This document shows positions 1 through 8,010 of a DNA stretch of 52,399 bases, one piece after another. The notes under the pieces were generated by a model. That model was not told where the DNA came from. It worked only from the letters and a program-made list of their open reading frames with translations, and did not search any database. A program made the position numbers and the translations under genes. Position 1 is the first letter of the stretch. Every line of letters begins with the position of its first letter. The stretch is from an uncultured Coriobacteriaceae bacterium (GTDB taxonomy: Bacteria; Actinomycetota; Coriobacteriia; Coriobacteriales; Coriobacteriaceae): contig CALUFC010000013.1 of the NCBI GenBank assembly GCA_944319885.1, forward strand, positions 1-52,399. The letters run 5' to 3'.

Positions 1-150
1 GCTTCAATAGCGGAACAGCGGGAGTTCGCCGCATTCGCCGCCGAAGTCGACAAATCGCGGGTTGTCGTTCAGCAGCAGGTGCTTAAGTATAATGACGTAA
101 TAAGAGCTTCAAGTGAGACTGCGATTATCAGGCGAGGCGGGCTAGCATGA
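1..150 (+). CDS. hsdS: Type I restriction-modification specificity subunit HsdS, C-terminal fragment
   Basis: An open frame runs from base 1 to the TGA at 148-150 (49 codons), with its start outside the window. The peptide carries EQREFAAFAAEVDKSR followed by a helical tail. This matches the usual end of HsdS proteins (Q-x-EFA-x-F-x-x-x-VDKS-x), the conserved distal helix that closes the second target-recognition repeat. HsdS sets the DNA sequence recognised by the HsdR2-M2-S complex. Its stop overlaps the hsdR start by 4 nt (ATGA), so the two are translationally coupled, which supports the call. hsdM is presumably further upstream. Only the tail is visible, so target-domain types cannot be judged. 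Confidence 0.72.
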   Translation, partial: ASIAEQREFAAFAAEVDKSRVVVQQQVLKYNDVIRASSETAIIRRGGLA

Positions 151-3100
151 ACTTCGATTTCCTCAAGCGCGAGGATGGCTACTATAGCCTCTTTGCGAAT
201 GCTTGCATTGAAGCTGAGAAAGTCTTTGCTACCTCTCCCGCGATGTGTGCAGTCGGCTGTCGTAAGGCGCTCGAGCTTGCGGTCAAGTGGGTTTACGCAA
301 TCGATAGTGACATTCACATGCCTTATCGCGACAATTTGTCGTCGCTGCTGCATGAGCGATCTTTCATGAATACTGTCGATGGGCGTGTATGGCGAAAGCT
401 CCTCGGTATTAATAAGCTTGGCAATCTCTCAGTGCATACTGAGCGCGTTGTCACTCCTGCAGACGCGATTTTGGTTCTGCGAAGCCTCTTTGAGTTCATC
501 GATTGGATTGATTATTGCTACGGGCCGGATTATTCCGTACGGACCTTCGATGAACGCAAGATTCCGAAGAAAGGCATCCAGCTTACAGCTGCCCAGATTA
601 AGGCCATCAAAGATCGCGAGTCGCTACTTGTTGAAAAGGACGAGGAGATTAAGCGACTCGAAGCCGAGCTTAAGAAATTGAGTGCCCAAGCTGCTCAAAT
701 CAAAGGAAATGATAAGCCGAAGCGCGATTTCAACCCAGAAGACATTTCGGAGTTTGAGACACGTAAACACTACATTGACTGGGATTTGGCGCTTGCTGGT
801 TGGAAGCTCGATGAGACTGCGCTTCAGGAGCGAGAAGTATACGGCATGCCCGTGGAGCCTGGTAACAATACGGGCGTGGGATATATCGACTATTTGCTTA
901 TGGGCAAAAACGGGCGTCCTCTCGCTGTCGTCGAAGCGAAACGTACCTCTTATTCTGAGCAAAAAGGGCTCAAACAGGCACGGCTCTATGCGAGGTGCCT
1001 TGAGAGCGAGTTTGGCTACAAGCCGCCTATCTTCCTTACCAATGGCTTTACTACGCTATTTGTTGACGATGAAAACGGTGCCCCACGTTCGGTCAGCGGT
1101 TTTTTCTCACAAGAAGATTTGCAGAGGATAATCAACCGCAGGACATCCACCCTAAAGCCCACAACTTTGTCAGTAGATGAGAAGATTGCAGGCGGAGGGA
1201 GGCGTTACTACCAGGTTGAGGCTATCCAACGCGTGTGCGCCAACATCGAAGAGGGGCATCGCAAGAGTCTTCTAGTTATGGCTACGGGCACGGGCAAGAC
1301 TCGTGTTTCAGCTGCCCTGGTTGACGTGCTTATGCGTTCAGGGCATGTCAAAAACACGTTGTTTTTAGCAGACCGTGTGGCGCTTGTGAGGCAGGCGAAG
1401 CACGCATATCAGGATTATTTGCCTCATGAATCGCTGTGCAATCTCTGTTCAAACAAGGATGAACGTAACGCTCGCATCGTCTTTTCTACGTATCCAACCA
1501 TTATGAATGCAATTGATGGGGAGCGAAATGAAGACGGCGATCGCATGTTTACGCCAGCTCATTTCGATCTCATCATTGTCGATGAGGCCCATCGGTCAAT
1601 TTTCAGAAAATACCGGGAGATCTTTACTTACTTCGATGCTCTTGTTGTTGGTCTTACGGCTACACCTGCGAACGAGGTGGATCGAAACACATACGATTTC
1701 TTTGATGTCGAGCGCGGTGTGCCTACGTATGTCTATGAATACAAAACAGCAACAGAAGTTGACCATGTGCTTGTTCCGTATTTTGGTATAGAGACTCATA
1801 CGAGCTTTATTGATGAAGGCATTACCTACGACGAGCTGTCCCCTGAAGAACGGGAACAGATTGAGGGAGACTTTGAGGATGTAGGGCAGGACGTTCCAGA
1901 TAAGATTGAGAATACCGATCTTAATAGGTGGGTTTTTAACGAGGAGACAGTCGATCACGTCCTGGTCGCGCTTATGAAAATGGGCATCCACGTTCAAGGT
2001 GGGCAGGAGCTGGGAAAATCAGTAATCTTCGCTCAAAGCCAAAAACATGCGCGCTACATCGCGGAGCGTTTCGGCAAGCTTTTCCCGGGACTTCCTGGGG
2101 ATTATATTCAGGTTGTTGTTCACTCGGATGATTACGCCCATACCATCATTGAAGATTTCGAGCTAAAGCCCTGTCCTGTCATTACCGTGTCTGTCGACAT
2201 GATGGATACGGGTATCGATGTGCCCGAGATCGTGAACCTTGTTTTCTTCAAGAGAGTTCGTTCTAAAATCAAATTCTGGCAGATGATCGGGCGCGGAACG
2301 CGTCTATGCGAGGGTCTGAATGTTGTTGACCCGCTAGATGGAGTTCATGAAGACAAGGAACGATTCTTCATTTTCGATTGGTGCCGTAATTTCGAGTTCT
2401 TCCGCGAAAATCCAAACGTAGTTGAAGGCGAGCTTGCTGTTTCTGTTGCCGAGCAGGTATTTCGTCGGCAAGCAGAGCTTGCTCTGCTTTTGCAAGATAG
2501 CGCTTTCGCGAGTGATGGCTATCGGTCATGGAGAAAAGAGCTTATTGAGACTATGCACAGCCAGGTTGTTGCGCTAAACGATGAGCTCTTTACGGTTCGT
2601 AAGCATCGTCGAGAAGTAGAAAAATACCGTCGCATTGAATCGTTCACGCTGCTTTCCGATGTCTCGCTTGCCGAGCTCAGAAATCCGATTTCTATGCTCA
2701 TCGTTAACAATGAGAGAGATTTTTCAGCGCTCCGTTTCGACAACATCATGTATGGATACATGATTGCGACATGCAGTGCCCGGAAGGCAGACTTGTACAA
2801 AAGTAAACTTGTGGGTATGGCAAGGTTGCTGCAGTCGCGAACAACGATTCCCCAGATTAACGAACAGCTGCCTCTGATTAAGCAGATCGCAGAGGGAGAA
2901 GTGTTGGATGGGGCGGACCTGCTGTTCCTCGAGGATATTCGCAAGAGGCTTCGATCGCTCATACAGTTCATTATCGTTGGTCCGCCGCATCGGGATGTCG
3001 TTACGCATCTAGATGATCCGGTCACACAGGTGGTCTATGGAGTGACTGCGGACATCGGAGATAATTTCGAAGATTATAGGCTCAAGGTCGAACGCTATCT

Positions 3101-3530
3101 CAAGGATTATGCCGATAACGTTGTTATTCACAAGCTTCGAACCAATAAGCCAATGACAGCATGTGAATTTAACCAGCTCGAACACATTTTTACTCATGAG
3201 CTTGGCAATGCGGAAGACTATGCGAAAGCATACGGAGATACTCCGTTCGGTCTGTTAGTTCGCAAGCTCGCCCACCTTGATAGGGATGCTGCTATGGAGG
3301 CCTTTGCGGGCTTTCTAAATGACCAGAGCCTCAATGAGCAGCAGATTTCGTTTATCAAGCGCGTGGTTGATTATGTGGTCGAGAATGGCTATTTGGAGCC
3401 TGCGGCTCTTAACAGCCCACCTTTCGATCGCCCACGGTCTTTCATGCAGATTTTTAACACTCAACAGCAGATGAATCTGGTGAGTGTAATCAAGTCAATC
3501 AAGGAGAATGCCATTTCTCCTGCCGCATAA
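147..3530 (+). CDS. hsdR: Type I restriction endonuclease subunit R (HsdR)
   Basis: 1127 aa ATP-dependent translocase and nuclease subunit of a type I R-M complex. The N-terminal ~130 residues look like a DUF4145-type helical domain, followed by a coiled coil (~165-195). The nuclease core has D248 and E263-A264-K265, a PD-(D/E)xK arrangement. The SF2 motor shows Walker A MATGTGKTR (~378), DEAH (479), LTATP (~510) and motif VI MIGRGTRL (~713). The long C-terminal region (~800-1127) fits the EcoEI-type R C-terminal domain that contacts the methylase. The length is normal for HsdR and no frameshift is seen. The start overlaps the upstream hsdS stop by 4 nt. Base composition is clearly lower in G+C than the 12-52 kb part of the window, consistent with lateral acquisition. 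Confidence 0.93.
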   Translation: MNFDFLKREDGYYSLFANACIEAEKVFATSPAMCAVGCRKALELAVKWVYAIDSDIHMPYRDNLSSLLHERSFMNTVDGRVWRKLLGINKLGNLSVHTERVVTPADAILVLRSLFEFIDWIDYCYGPDYSVRTFDERKIPKKGIQLTAAQIKAIKDRESLLVEKDEEIKRLEAELKKLSAQAAQIKGNDKPKRDFNPEDISEFETRKHYIDWDLALAGWKLDETALQEREVYGMPVEPGNNTGVGYIDYLLMGKNGRPLAVVEAKRTSYSEQKGLKQARLYARCLESEFGYKPPIFLTNGFTTLFVDDENGAPRSVSGFFSQEDLQRIINRRTSTLKPTTLSVDEKIAGGGRRYYQVEAIQRVCANIEEGHRKSLLVMATGTGKTRVSAALVDVLMRSGHVKNTLFLADRVALVRQAKHAYQDYLPHESLCNLCSNKDERNARIVFSTYPTIMNAIDGERNEDGDRMFTPAHFDLIIVDEAHRSIFRKYREIFTYFDALVVGLTATPANEVDRNTYDFFDVERGVPTYVYEYKTATEVDHVLVPYFGIETHTSFIDEGITYDELSPEEREQIEGDFEDVGQDVPDKIENTDLNRWVFNEETVDHVLVALMKMGIHVQGGQELGKSVIFAQSQKHARYIAERFGKLFPGLPGDYIQVVVHSDDYAHTIIEDFELKPCPVITVSVDMMDTGIDVPEIVNLVFFKRVRSKIKFWQMIGRGTRLCEGLNVVDPLDGVHEDKERFFIFDWCRNFEFFRENPNVVEGELAVSVAEQVFRRQAELALLLQDSAFASDGYRSWRKELIETMHSQVVALNDELFTVRKHRREVEKYRRIESFTLLSDVSLAELRNPISMLIVNNERDFSALRFDNIMYGYMIATCSARKADLYKSKLVGMARLLQSRTTIPQINEQLPLIKQIAEGEVLDGADLLFLEDIRKRLRSLIQFIIVGPPHRDVVTHLDDPVTQVVYGVTADIGDNFEDYRLKVERYLKDYADNVVIHKLRTNKPMTACEFNQLEHIFTHELGNAEDYAKAYGDTPFGLLVRKLAHLDRDAAMEAFAGFLNDQSLNEQQISFIKRVVDYVVENGYLEPAALNSPPFDRPRSFMQIFNTQQQMNLVSVIKSIKENAISPAA

Positions 3531-3551
3531 ACCAGGATTGAGAGGTCCATA

Positions 3552-4478
3552 ATGGCTATCCCCACTCAAACTGAAATGTTCCTTGTAGCCTTGCAGCTTA
3601 TGGGTGATGGCAAAGAGCGAAAACGCATTGATATCATCCACGATGTACGTGCCATGCTCGGCCTTTCCGATCGGGAGCAAGCCATTGTGACTTCAAGCGG
3701 AGTGCCTGTTTATCGTAGTCGCGTAAGCTGGTCTGTCTCCTATCTTGCTCGCGCGGGTATGCTCACCAAAGTAGCCTACGGTGTGTATAAGATCAGCGAT
3801 TATGGGCGCACTGCTCTTGCAAGACACAATGATGCGCACACGCTTGTCGAGGAAATGAACAAAGCTATTGCCGAGAATAATCCCTGGAAGACGAAGAAAA
3901 AGAAAAGCTCCAAGTCGAAGGAGAACGAGGATTATTCGGATGATGAGGCTCTGTCCGGTTCCGCGGACGAGACTTCGCCGCAGGAGCAAATCGATTCCGC
4001 GTTTGTCCAGCTGAACACCGATTTGCAGGATTCCCTGCTCTCTTTGATTATGGATAAGGAGCCCGGGTTCTTCGAGAAGCTTGTCGTCGATCTTCTGGTT
4101 AAGATGGGCTACGGCCAAGGTGAGCAAACCCGTATTGCGAACGACGGCGGTGTCGATGGCATCATTGCAACTGATGCCTTGGGCTTTGATCCTATTTATG
4201 TCCAAGCGAAGCGTTATGCATCGGAAAACCATGTTGGCCGTCCTGAACTCCAGGGTTTTGCCGGTGCGCTTGGGAGCATCACGCGGGGAGTGTTCATTAC
4301 TACATCGAGCTTTGCCCAGACCGCTGTTGACTGGGCGCGGCATTACCCTCATGCAACGCTCGTGCTCATCGACGGCAAGCGCCTTACTGAGCTGATGGTC
4401 CAATACGATCTTGGCGTTTCAACTGAGAAGACGTATCGCATTAAGCGTATTGACAGCGATTACTTTGGCGAGGAATAA
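3552..4478 (+). CDS. mrr: Mrr-family restriction endonuclease
   Basis: 308 aa. The N-terminal ~95 residues resemble the Mrr N-terminal winged-helix DNA-binding domain. A charged, low-complexity linker (KKKKSSKSKENEDYSDDE, ~115-135) follows, then an Mrr catalytic domain from ~165. The catalytic signature is visible: GFFEKLVVDLLVKMGYG, then D202 in GGVDG and Q218-A219-K220, the QxK variant typical of Mrr-cat. Mrr enzymes cut DNA carrying particular methylated bases. The gene starts 21 nt after hsdR and is probably co-transcribed. A stand-alone type IV enzyme beside a type I system is a common defence-island arrangement. Its target modification cannot be read from sequence. Confidence 0.88.
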   Translation: MAIPTQTEMFLVALQLMGDGKERKRIDIIHDVRAMLGLSDREQAIVTSSGVPVYRSRVSWSVSYLARAGMLTKVAYGVYKISDYGRTALARHNDAHTLVEEMNKAIAENNPWKTKKKKSSKSKENEDYSDDEALSGSADETSPQEQIDSAFVQLNTDLQDSLLSLIMDKEPGFFEKLVVDLLVKMGYGQGEQTRIANDGGVDGIIATDALGFDPIYVQAKRYASENHVGRPELQGFAGALGSITRGVFITTSSFAQTAVDWARHYPHATLVLIDGKRLTELMVQYDLGVSTEKTYRIKRIDSDYFGEE

Positions 4479-4532
4479 GGTTGGATACCTTTTCAACTAT
4501 CGCGCACTAGCGATTGATTTGAGCGGTCATTC

Positions 4533-4979
4533 GTGGCGTCTGGTGTAGATCTTAGTACGGAACAGCAACTTATTGCGTCGCATAGTGCGTACCGCGTGCA
4601 GGTAAAGGGAGACCATTGTCGTAAAGATCGGGGTGGCAGTCCCGGGACTGCACGTGCAATATGGAATACAAGACGAGTGGGGATTGAGGCGCTACTTGGA
4701 CGCGACGCTGCTGGAGGGGCAGCCGTACCGGAGGGCGGGACTATGAGGCTGCCGGAAAGTGCGCAAGAATCTTGACGGAACCGGGTTGGGGGGACCGCGT
4801 ATTGCCGTCCTCCAGGCTGAGGAGTGTGGGCGTGCTGGCAATGCGACATATAGTGTGGACGCTATGCTTCGGCACACCTTGCGAACCTGTTCGCTAATAC
4901 GGATAAGGATCATGAGAATGACAGGTACGCCGACTGGCCCTTCTTTATCGTTGCAATGCGGGGGCGATATGGTTTGTAG
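4533..4979 (+). pseudogene. Degraded gene with several frameshifts, function unknown
   Basis: No single frame spans this stretch, but protein-like segments follow each other in order in alternating frames. They start at a GTG (4533) with STEQQLIASHSAYRVQVKGD. Next come VVKIGVAVPGLHVQYGIQDE and RRYLDATLLEGQPYRR, then LGGPRIAVLQAEECGRAGNA. The last is NTDKDHENDRYADWPFFIV, running to TAG at 4977-4979. Segments join at about 4611, 4740 and 4860. This is what a ~145-residue gene with three or more indels would look like. I do not recognise the family. It directly abuts the stop codon of the minus-strand helicase at 4980. Sequencing error is an alternative, but three separate frame breaks in ~450 bp favours real decay. 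Confidence 0.5.
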
Positions 4980-7349
4980 CTACCGTCCTTCGCGCCACCC
5001 CCGCACGCGTTCGCGCATGCCTTCGATGTCGAGGACACCTTCGGCAAAGCCCTTGCGCACGAGCTCGGCGGGCAGGAACTCGTCATACTTCTCGAAGTAG
5101 GGCACCTCGCCGGGGTAGACGAGCTCCACGGGGTCGAAGTCGGCCTCGGCTGCCTCGGCTACCACTTGGAAGAACGTTTCGGCGTCCGCATTCATCTGGA
5201 ACTGCATGAAGTAGGGGCGGCTCGAATCGAGGCCGCGCAGCCCCAGCTCGCCGGCGCACTTGATCTTGAGCAGCCGTTCGAGTGCCAAAAACGCGTAGCT
5301 GCCAAGCCAGGGTAGCAACACCCAGGTCTTGCCGCCCAGGTTGATAAGGGGCTCAATTGCCGCGCCCGAGAGTTCGGCCGTGCGACGCGCCTGGCGCAGA
5401 CGCGCGCGGGCATTGTCCAGCAGATACGGATACGTCTCGTGGCTTCCCAGCACGCGGCGCATACGCTCCAGGATATGCGTGTGGATGTCTCCGGGGCAGT
5501 CGCCAAAGTAGGCGGGCACGCGCCCTTTGACCTGCGTGGCGTATACAAGATGGCGCTTCCAGTCGACCTCCTCGACCACCCAGCAGGCACCGGCGATGGC
5601 GATGCGCTCGCCGGGCGGGGGCGGGTTCACAATGGTGCCGAGCTCGGCCGATTCGCTCCGCACCGTGAATTCCTCGTTTTCCTGGAACACCGCGTAGAAC
5701 TTGAAGCTGTTGGTATAGCGTTCGCCGGCGAGGCCCACGATGAGGCCGCCGCCCTCGGTGAGCTGGATATGCTCGGTCTCGATAAGGTGGCGCAAGAGGA
5801 TGCGGAAGTCGTCCGCCGAGATACGGTGGAAGTAGGAGAGCGTGAGCACACGCGCCGCGAGCTCGGCCGGCGTGAGCTCGCCGGTGCTGGCAAGCGTTGC
5901 CATGGTCTGATGGTAGAGCAGGCTGTAGGGTAGCCGCTCCGTGCGCGGCGGCTCGACCCACTTCTCCTCGCGGTAAAGCTGCACGAGTGCGATGCCCTGC
6001 AAGAGCTTCCAGGGGATGGTCTCGGGCATGGTGGTGCGCGGCTCGGGACTCTCTTCGCGCATCACGAAATGCATCTCGGGTGGCTCGCCGCGCCGGCCCG
6101 TGCGGCCCATGCGCTGCAAAAAGCTCGACACGGTAAACGGCGCATCGATTTGGAACGCGCGCTCGAGCCGGCCGATATCGATGCCCAGCTCGAGCGTAGC
6201 GGTGGTCACGGTGGTGTCGAGCCGCTCGTCGTCGCGCATGACCTCTTCGGCAGATTCGCGAATGGCGCTCGAGAGATTGCCATGGTGGATGAGAAATCGA
6301 TCCGGCTCGTGGTTCACCTCGCAATAGGCGCGCAGCATCGTGCAGACAGCCTCTGCCTCTTCGCGCGAGTTCACGAAGACGAGGCACTTGGCTCCGCGGG
6401 TGCGTTCGAAGATGTAGCCGATGCCGGGGTCGGCGTTTTCGGGTGCGCGGTCGGTGGGGGCGAGGAGCTCGGCTTGCGTATCGCGTTCGAGGTCAGCGTC
6501 GCCATCGGCACTCTCGTCGGGCAACGCATTCGCGTCCATGCGCTCGACGGCAACCACGTCTGCCTCGATGGTGCCGTCTGCGCGCATAATCCCGGTATCC
6601 GTGTCGCCGGTTGGGGAGAAGTCGTTTGCCCGTTCGGTTGCCTGGGGGCCGGTGATGTAGAAGTGCTCCATGGAGAGACGCCAGGTGCGCCGCGGCTCCT
6701 CGAAACGTGGGATGATACAGCCGCGCCCGGTGCCGGCGGCGAGGAAGGCGCCGGTGCGCTTGGGGTCGCCGATGGTGGCGGAGAGGCCGATACGCCGCGG
6801 GTTCACGCCTGCCATGCGGGAGAGGCGCTCGATGAGACAGAGCGTCTGGCCGCCGCGGTCGCCGCGCAAGAGCGAATGCACCTCGTCGATCACCACGTAG
6901 CGCAGGTCGCAAAAGAGGCGTGGTACCAGCGCATGGCGGTGCATGAGCAGGGCCTCGAGCGATTCAGGTGTGATCTGCAGGATGCCAGAGGGATGCTGCA
7001 TGAGCTTGCGCTTGTGCGACTGCGCCACGTCGCCGTGCCAGCGCCAAACGGGAATATCGGCCTCGATGCAAAGGTCCTCAAGGCGCATGAATTGGTCGTT
7101 GATGAGCGCTTTGAGCGGACCGATGTAGACGGCGCCGATGCTCGCCGGCGGGTCCTCCCAGAACTCGGTGAGGATGGGGAAGAAGGCGGCCTCCGTTTTA
7201 CCGGACGCGGTCTGTGCGGTGAGGAGCACATGTTCATCGGTGTCGAAGATCGCCTCGGCGGCAGCGACCTGGATGGAGCGTAGGCCTTCCCAGTCGTGGT
7301 CGTAGATGAAGTCCTGCACGAACGGCGCGTAGCGATCGAAGATGCCCAT
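4980..7349 (-). CDS. Lhr-like DEAD/DEAH-box helicase of a TerB/BrxD-type cassette
   Basis: 789 aa SF2 helicase. The Q-motif region is followed by Walker A TAQTASGKTEA (44-54), then GPLKALINDQ (~78-87) and TPESLEALL. DEVH is at 155-158, GLSATIGDP follows, and later come FVNSREEAEAV, ATLELGIDIG and motif VI QRMGRTGRRG. The DEVH plus TPESLEALL pattern is that of Lhr-type helicases. An acidic, low-complexity insert of ~60 residues lies between the two RecA-like lobes (~245-310). The C-terminal ~300 residues hold no domain I can name. It is the last gene of a minus-strand run (TerB protein, BrxD-like ATPase, toxin-antitoxin pair, helicase). It starts 12 nt after the toxin stop, with a weak ribosome site overlapping that stop. 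BREX type 2 systems pair BrxD with an Lhr-like BrxHI, which supports a joint DNA-processing role. Confidence 0.85.
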   Translation of the reverse strand: MGIFDRYAPFVQDFIYDHDWEGLRSIQVAAAEAIFDTDEHVLLTAQTASGKTEAAFFPILTEFWEDPPASIGAVYIGPLKALINDQFMRLEDLCIEADIPVWRWHGDVAQSHKRKLMQHPSGILQITPESLEALLMHRHALVPRLFCDLRYVVIDEVHSLLRGDRGGQTLCLIERLSRMAGVNPRRIGLSATIGDPKRTGAFLAAGTGRGCIIPRFEEPRRTWRLSMEHFYITGPQATERANDFSPTGDTDTGIMRADGTIEADVVAVERMDANALPDESADGDADLERDTQAELLAPTDRAPENADPGIGYIFERTRGAKCLVFVNSREEAEAVCTMLRAYCEVNHEPDRFLIHHGNLSSAIRESAEEVMRDDERLDTTVTTATLELGIDIGRLERAFQIDAPFTVSSFLQRMGRTGRRGEPPEMHFVMREESPEPRTTMPETIPWKLLQGIALVQLYREEKWVEPPRTERLPYSLLYHQTMATLASTGELTPAELAARVLTLSYFHRISADDFRILLRHLIETEHIQLTEGGGLIVGLAGERYTNSFKFYAVFQENEEFTVRSESAELGTIVNPPPPGERIAIAGACWVVEEVDWKRHLVYATQVKGRVPAYFGDCPGDIHTHILERMRRVLGSHETYPYLLDNARARLRQARRTAELSGAAIEPLINLGGKTWVLLPWLGSYAFLALERLLKIKCAGELGLRGLDSSRPYFMQFQMNADAETFFQVVAEAAEADFDPVELVYPGEVPYFEKYDEFLPAELVRKGFAEGVLDIEGMRERVRGWREGR

Positions 7350-7361
7350 AGCGTGTATTGC

Positions 7362-7640
7362 TCACCTAATCTTTCGCTGGGGGATAATGCCCAGCACGTT
7401 TACACGCTCGGATCCGTCATCTAGGTGGATTCGTTCGTATATGACGTCGTAGGATCCAACGGCGACTTTGAGAACAGATGCTCCAAACGCTTGCACCAGC
7501 AAGGGCTCTACAAGCGAGCTCCCTACTCCGGGAAACGACTGTACGAGCTCAAGCTCCCTCCAGACTCGCTCCTCAAAAGCAGGGTCAAGAAGTGCGAGAT
7601 CTTGAAGAAAGGGGGTCGAGAGAAACAGCTTGACGCTCAT
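7362..7640 (-). CDS. RelE/ParE-fold toxin
   Basis: 92 aa. The profile fits RelE/ParE toxins: an N-terminal helical half, then a beta-rich C-terminus. The end, with FGASVLKVAVGSYDVIYE, a short hairpin and VNVLGIIPQRKIR, is the pattern seen in ribosome-dependent RNases or gyrase poisons of this fold. Which activity it has cannot be decided. It overlaps the upstream antitoxin by 4 nt, the usual antitoxin-first arrangement. It resembles the toxin at 29308-29577 in size, layout and the D-[LV]-IYE motif, so the two modules look like paralogues. It sits between the BrxD-like ATPase and the helicase, on the same strand. Confidence 0.62.
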   Translation of the reverse strand: MSVKLFLSTPFLQDLALLDPAFEERVWRELELVQSFPGVGSSLVEPLLVQAFGASVLKVAVGSYDVIYERIHLDDGSERVNVLGIIPQRKIR

Positions 7641-7924
7641 CGTGCATTCCGAAGTGCCGAAACTGCTGCCCGGCCTGCGTTAATGCCCTCGACGAACTGT
7701 CCATTCTCAATGGCGGCTCTTCCTTCGGCAATGGCGTGCTTGGCATGCTGCGTGTAAAGTGCACGGTCGACTGCCCGTTCTATTTCTGATTCAAAAACCG
7801 CTTCCGAGCAGAAGACATATGCACCCCTGCCGTTTTCCGTGATGCGAACGAGACGGGATTGCGCTGCTTGCTTGACCTCTTTAGGATGGTCTCGCAAGGC
7901 CGTTGCGCTGTAGATTGCATCCAT
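7637..7924 (-). CDS. Phd/YefM-like antitoxin
   Basis: 95 aa. The N-terminal SATALRDHPKEVKQAAQSRL, then VRITENGRGAYVFCSEAVFE, is the Phd/YefM DNA-binding fold, in which a short strand of the form 'V.IT.NG' precedes a helix. The C-terminal helix (YTQHAKHAIAEGRAAIENGQ) would wrap the toxin. It is clearly homologous to the antitoxin at 29025-29315, sharing HITENG/RITENG, [AY]-FVFCSE and FESEI. The direct-repeat operator at 7948-7969 lies just upstream of its start, consistent with self-repression. RBS: GGGAC-type, weak. Confidence 0.68.
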   Translation of the reverse strand: MDAIYSATALRDHPKEVKQAAQSRLVRITENGRGAYVFCSEAVFESEIERAVDRALYTQHAKHAIAEGRAAIENGQFVEGINAGRAAVSALRNAR

Positions 7925-7947
7925 ACTTGTCCCTTTCTGGTGTAGGG

Positions 7948-7969
7948 ATTATGTACACTATTATGTACA
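7948..7969. promoter_or_regulatory. Antitoxin operator: two ATTATGTACA direct repeats
   Basis: ATTATGTACA occurs at 7948-7957 and 7960-7969, a 12-bp period. Each repeat contains the palindrome TGTACA. It lies 24-45 bp upstream of the antitoxin start in an AT-rich patch within otherwise GC-rich sequence, as expected for an autoregulated toxin-antitoxin promoter. Confidence 0.5.
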
Positions 7970-8010
7970 TATTTTGTAACAAAGTAAATGCCACAAGGCC
8001 ATGGTCGTTC

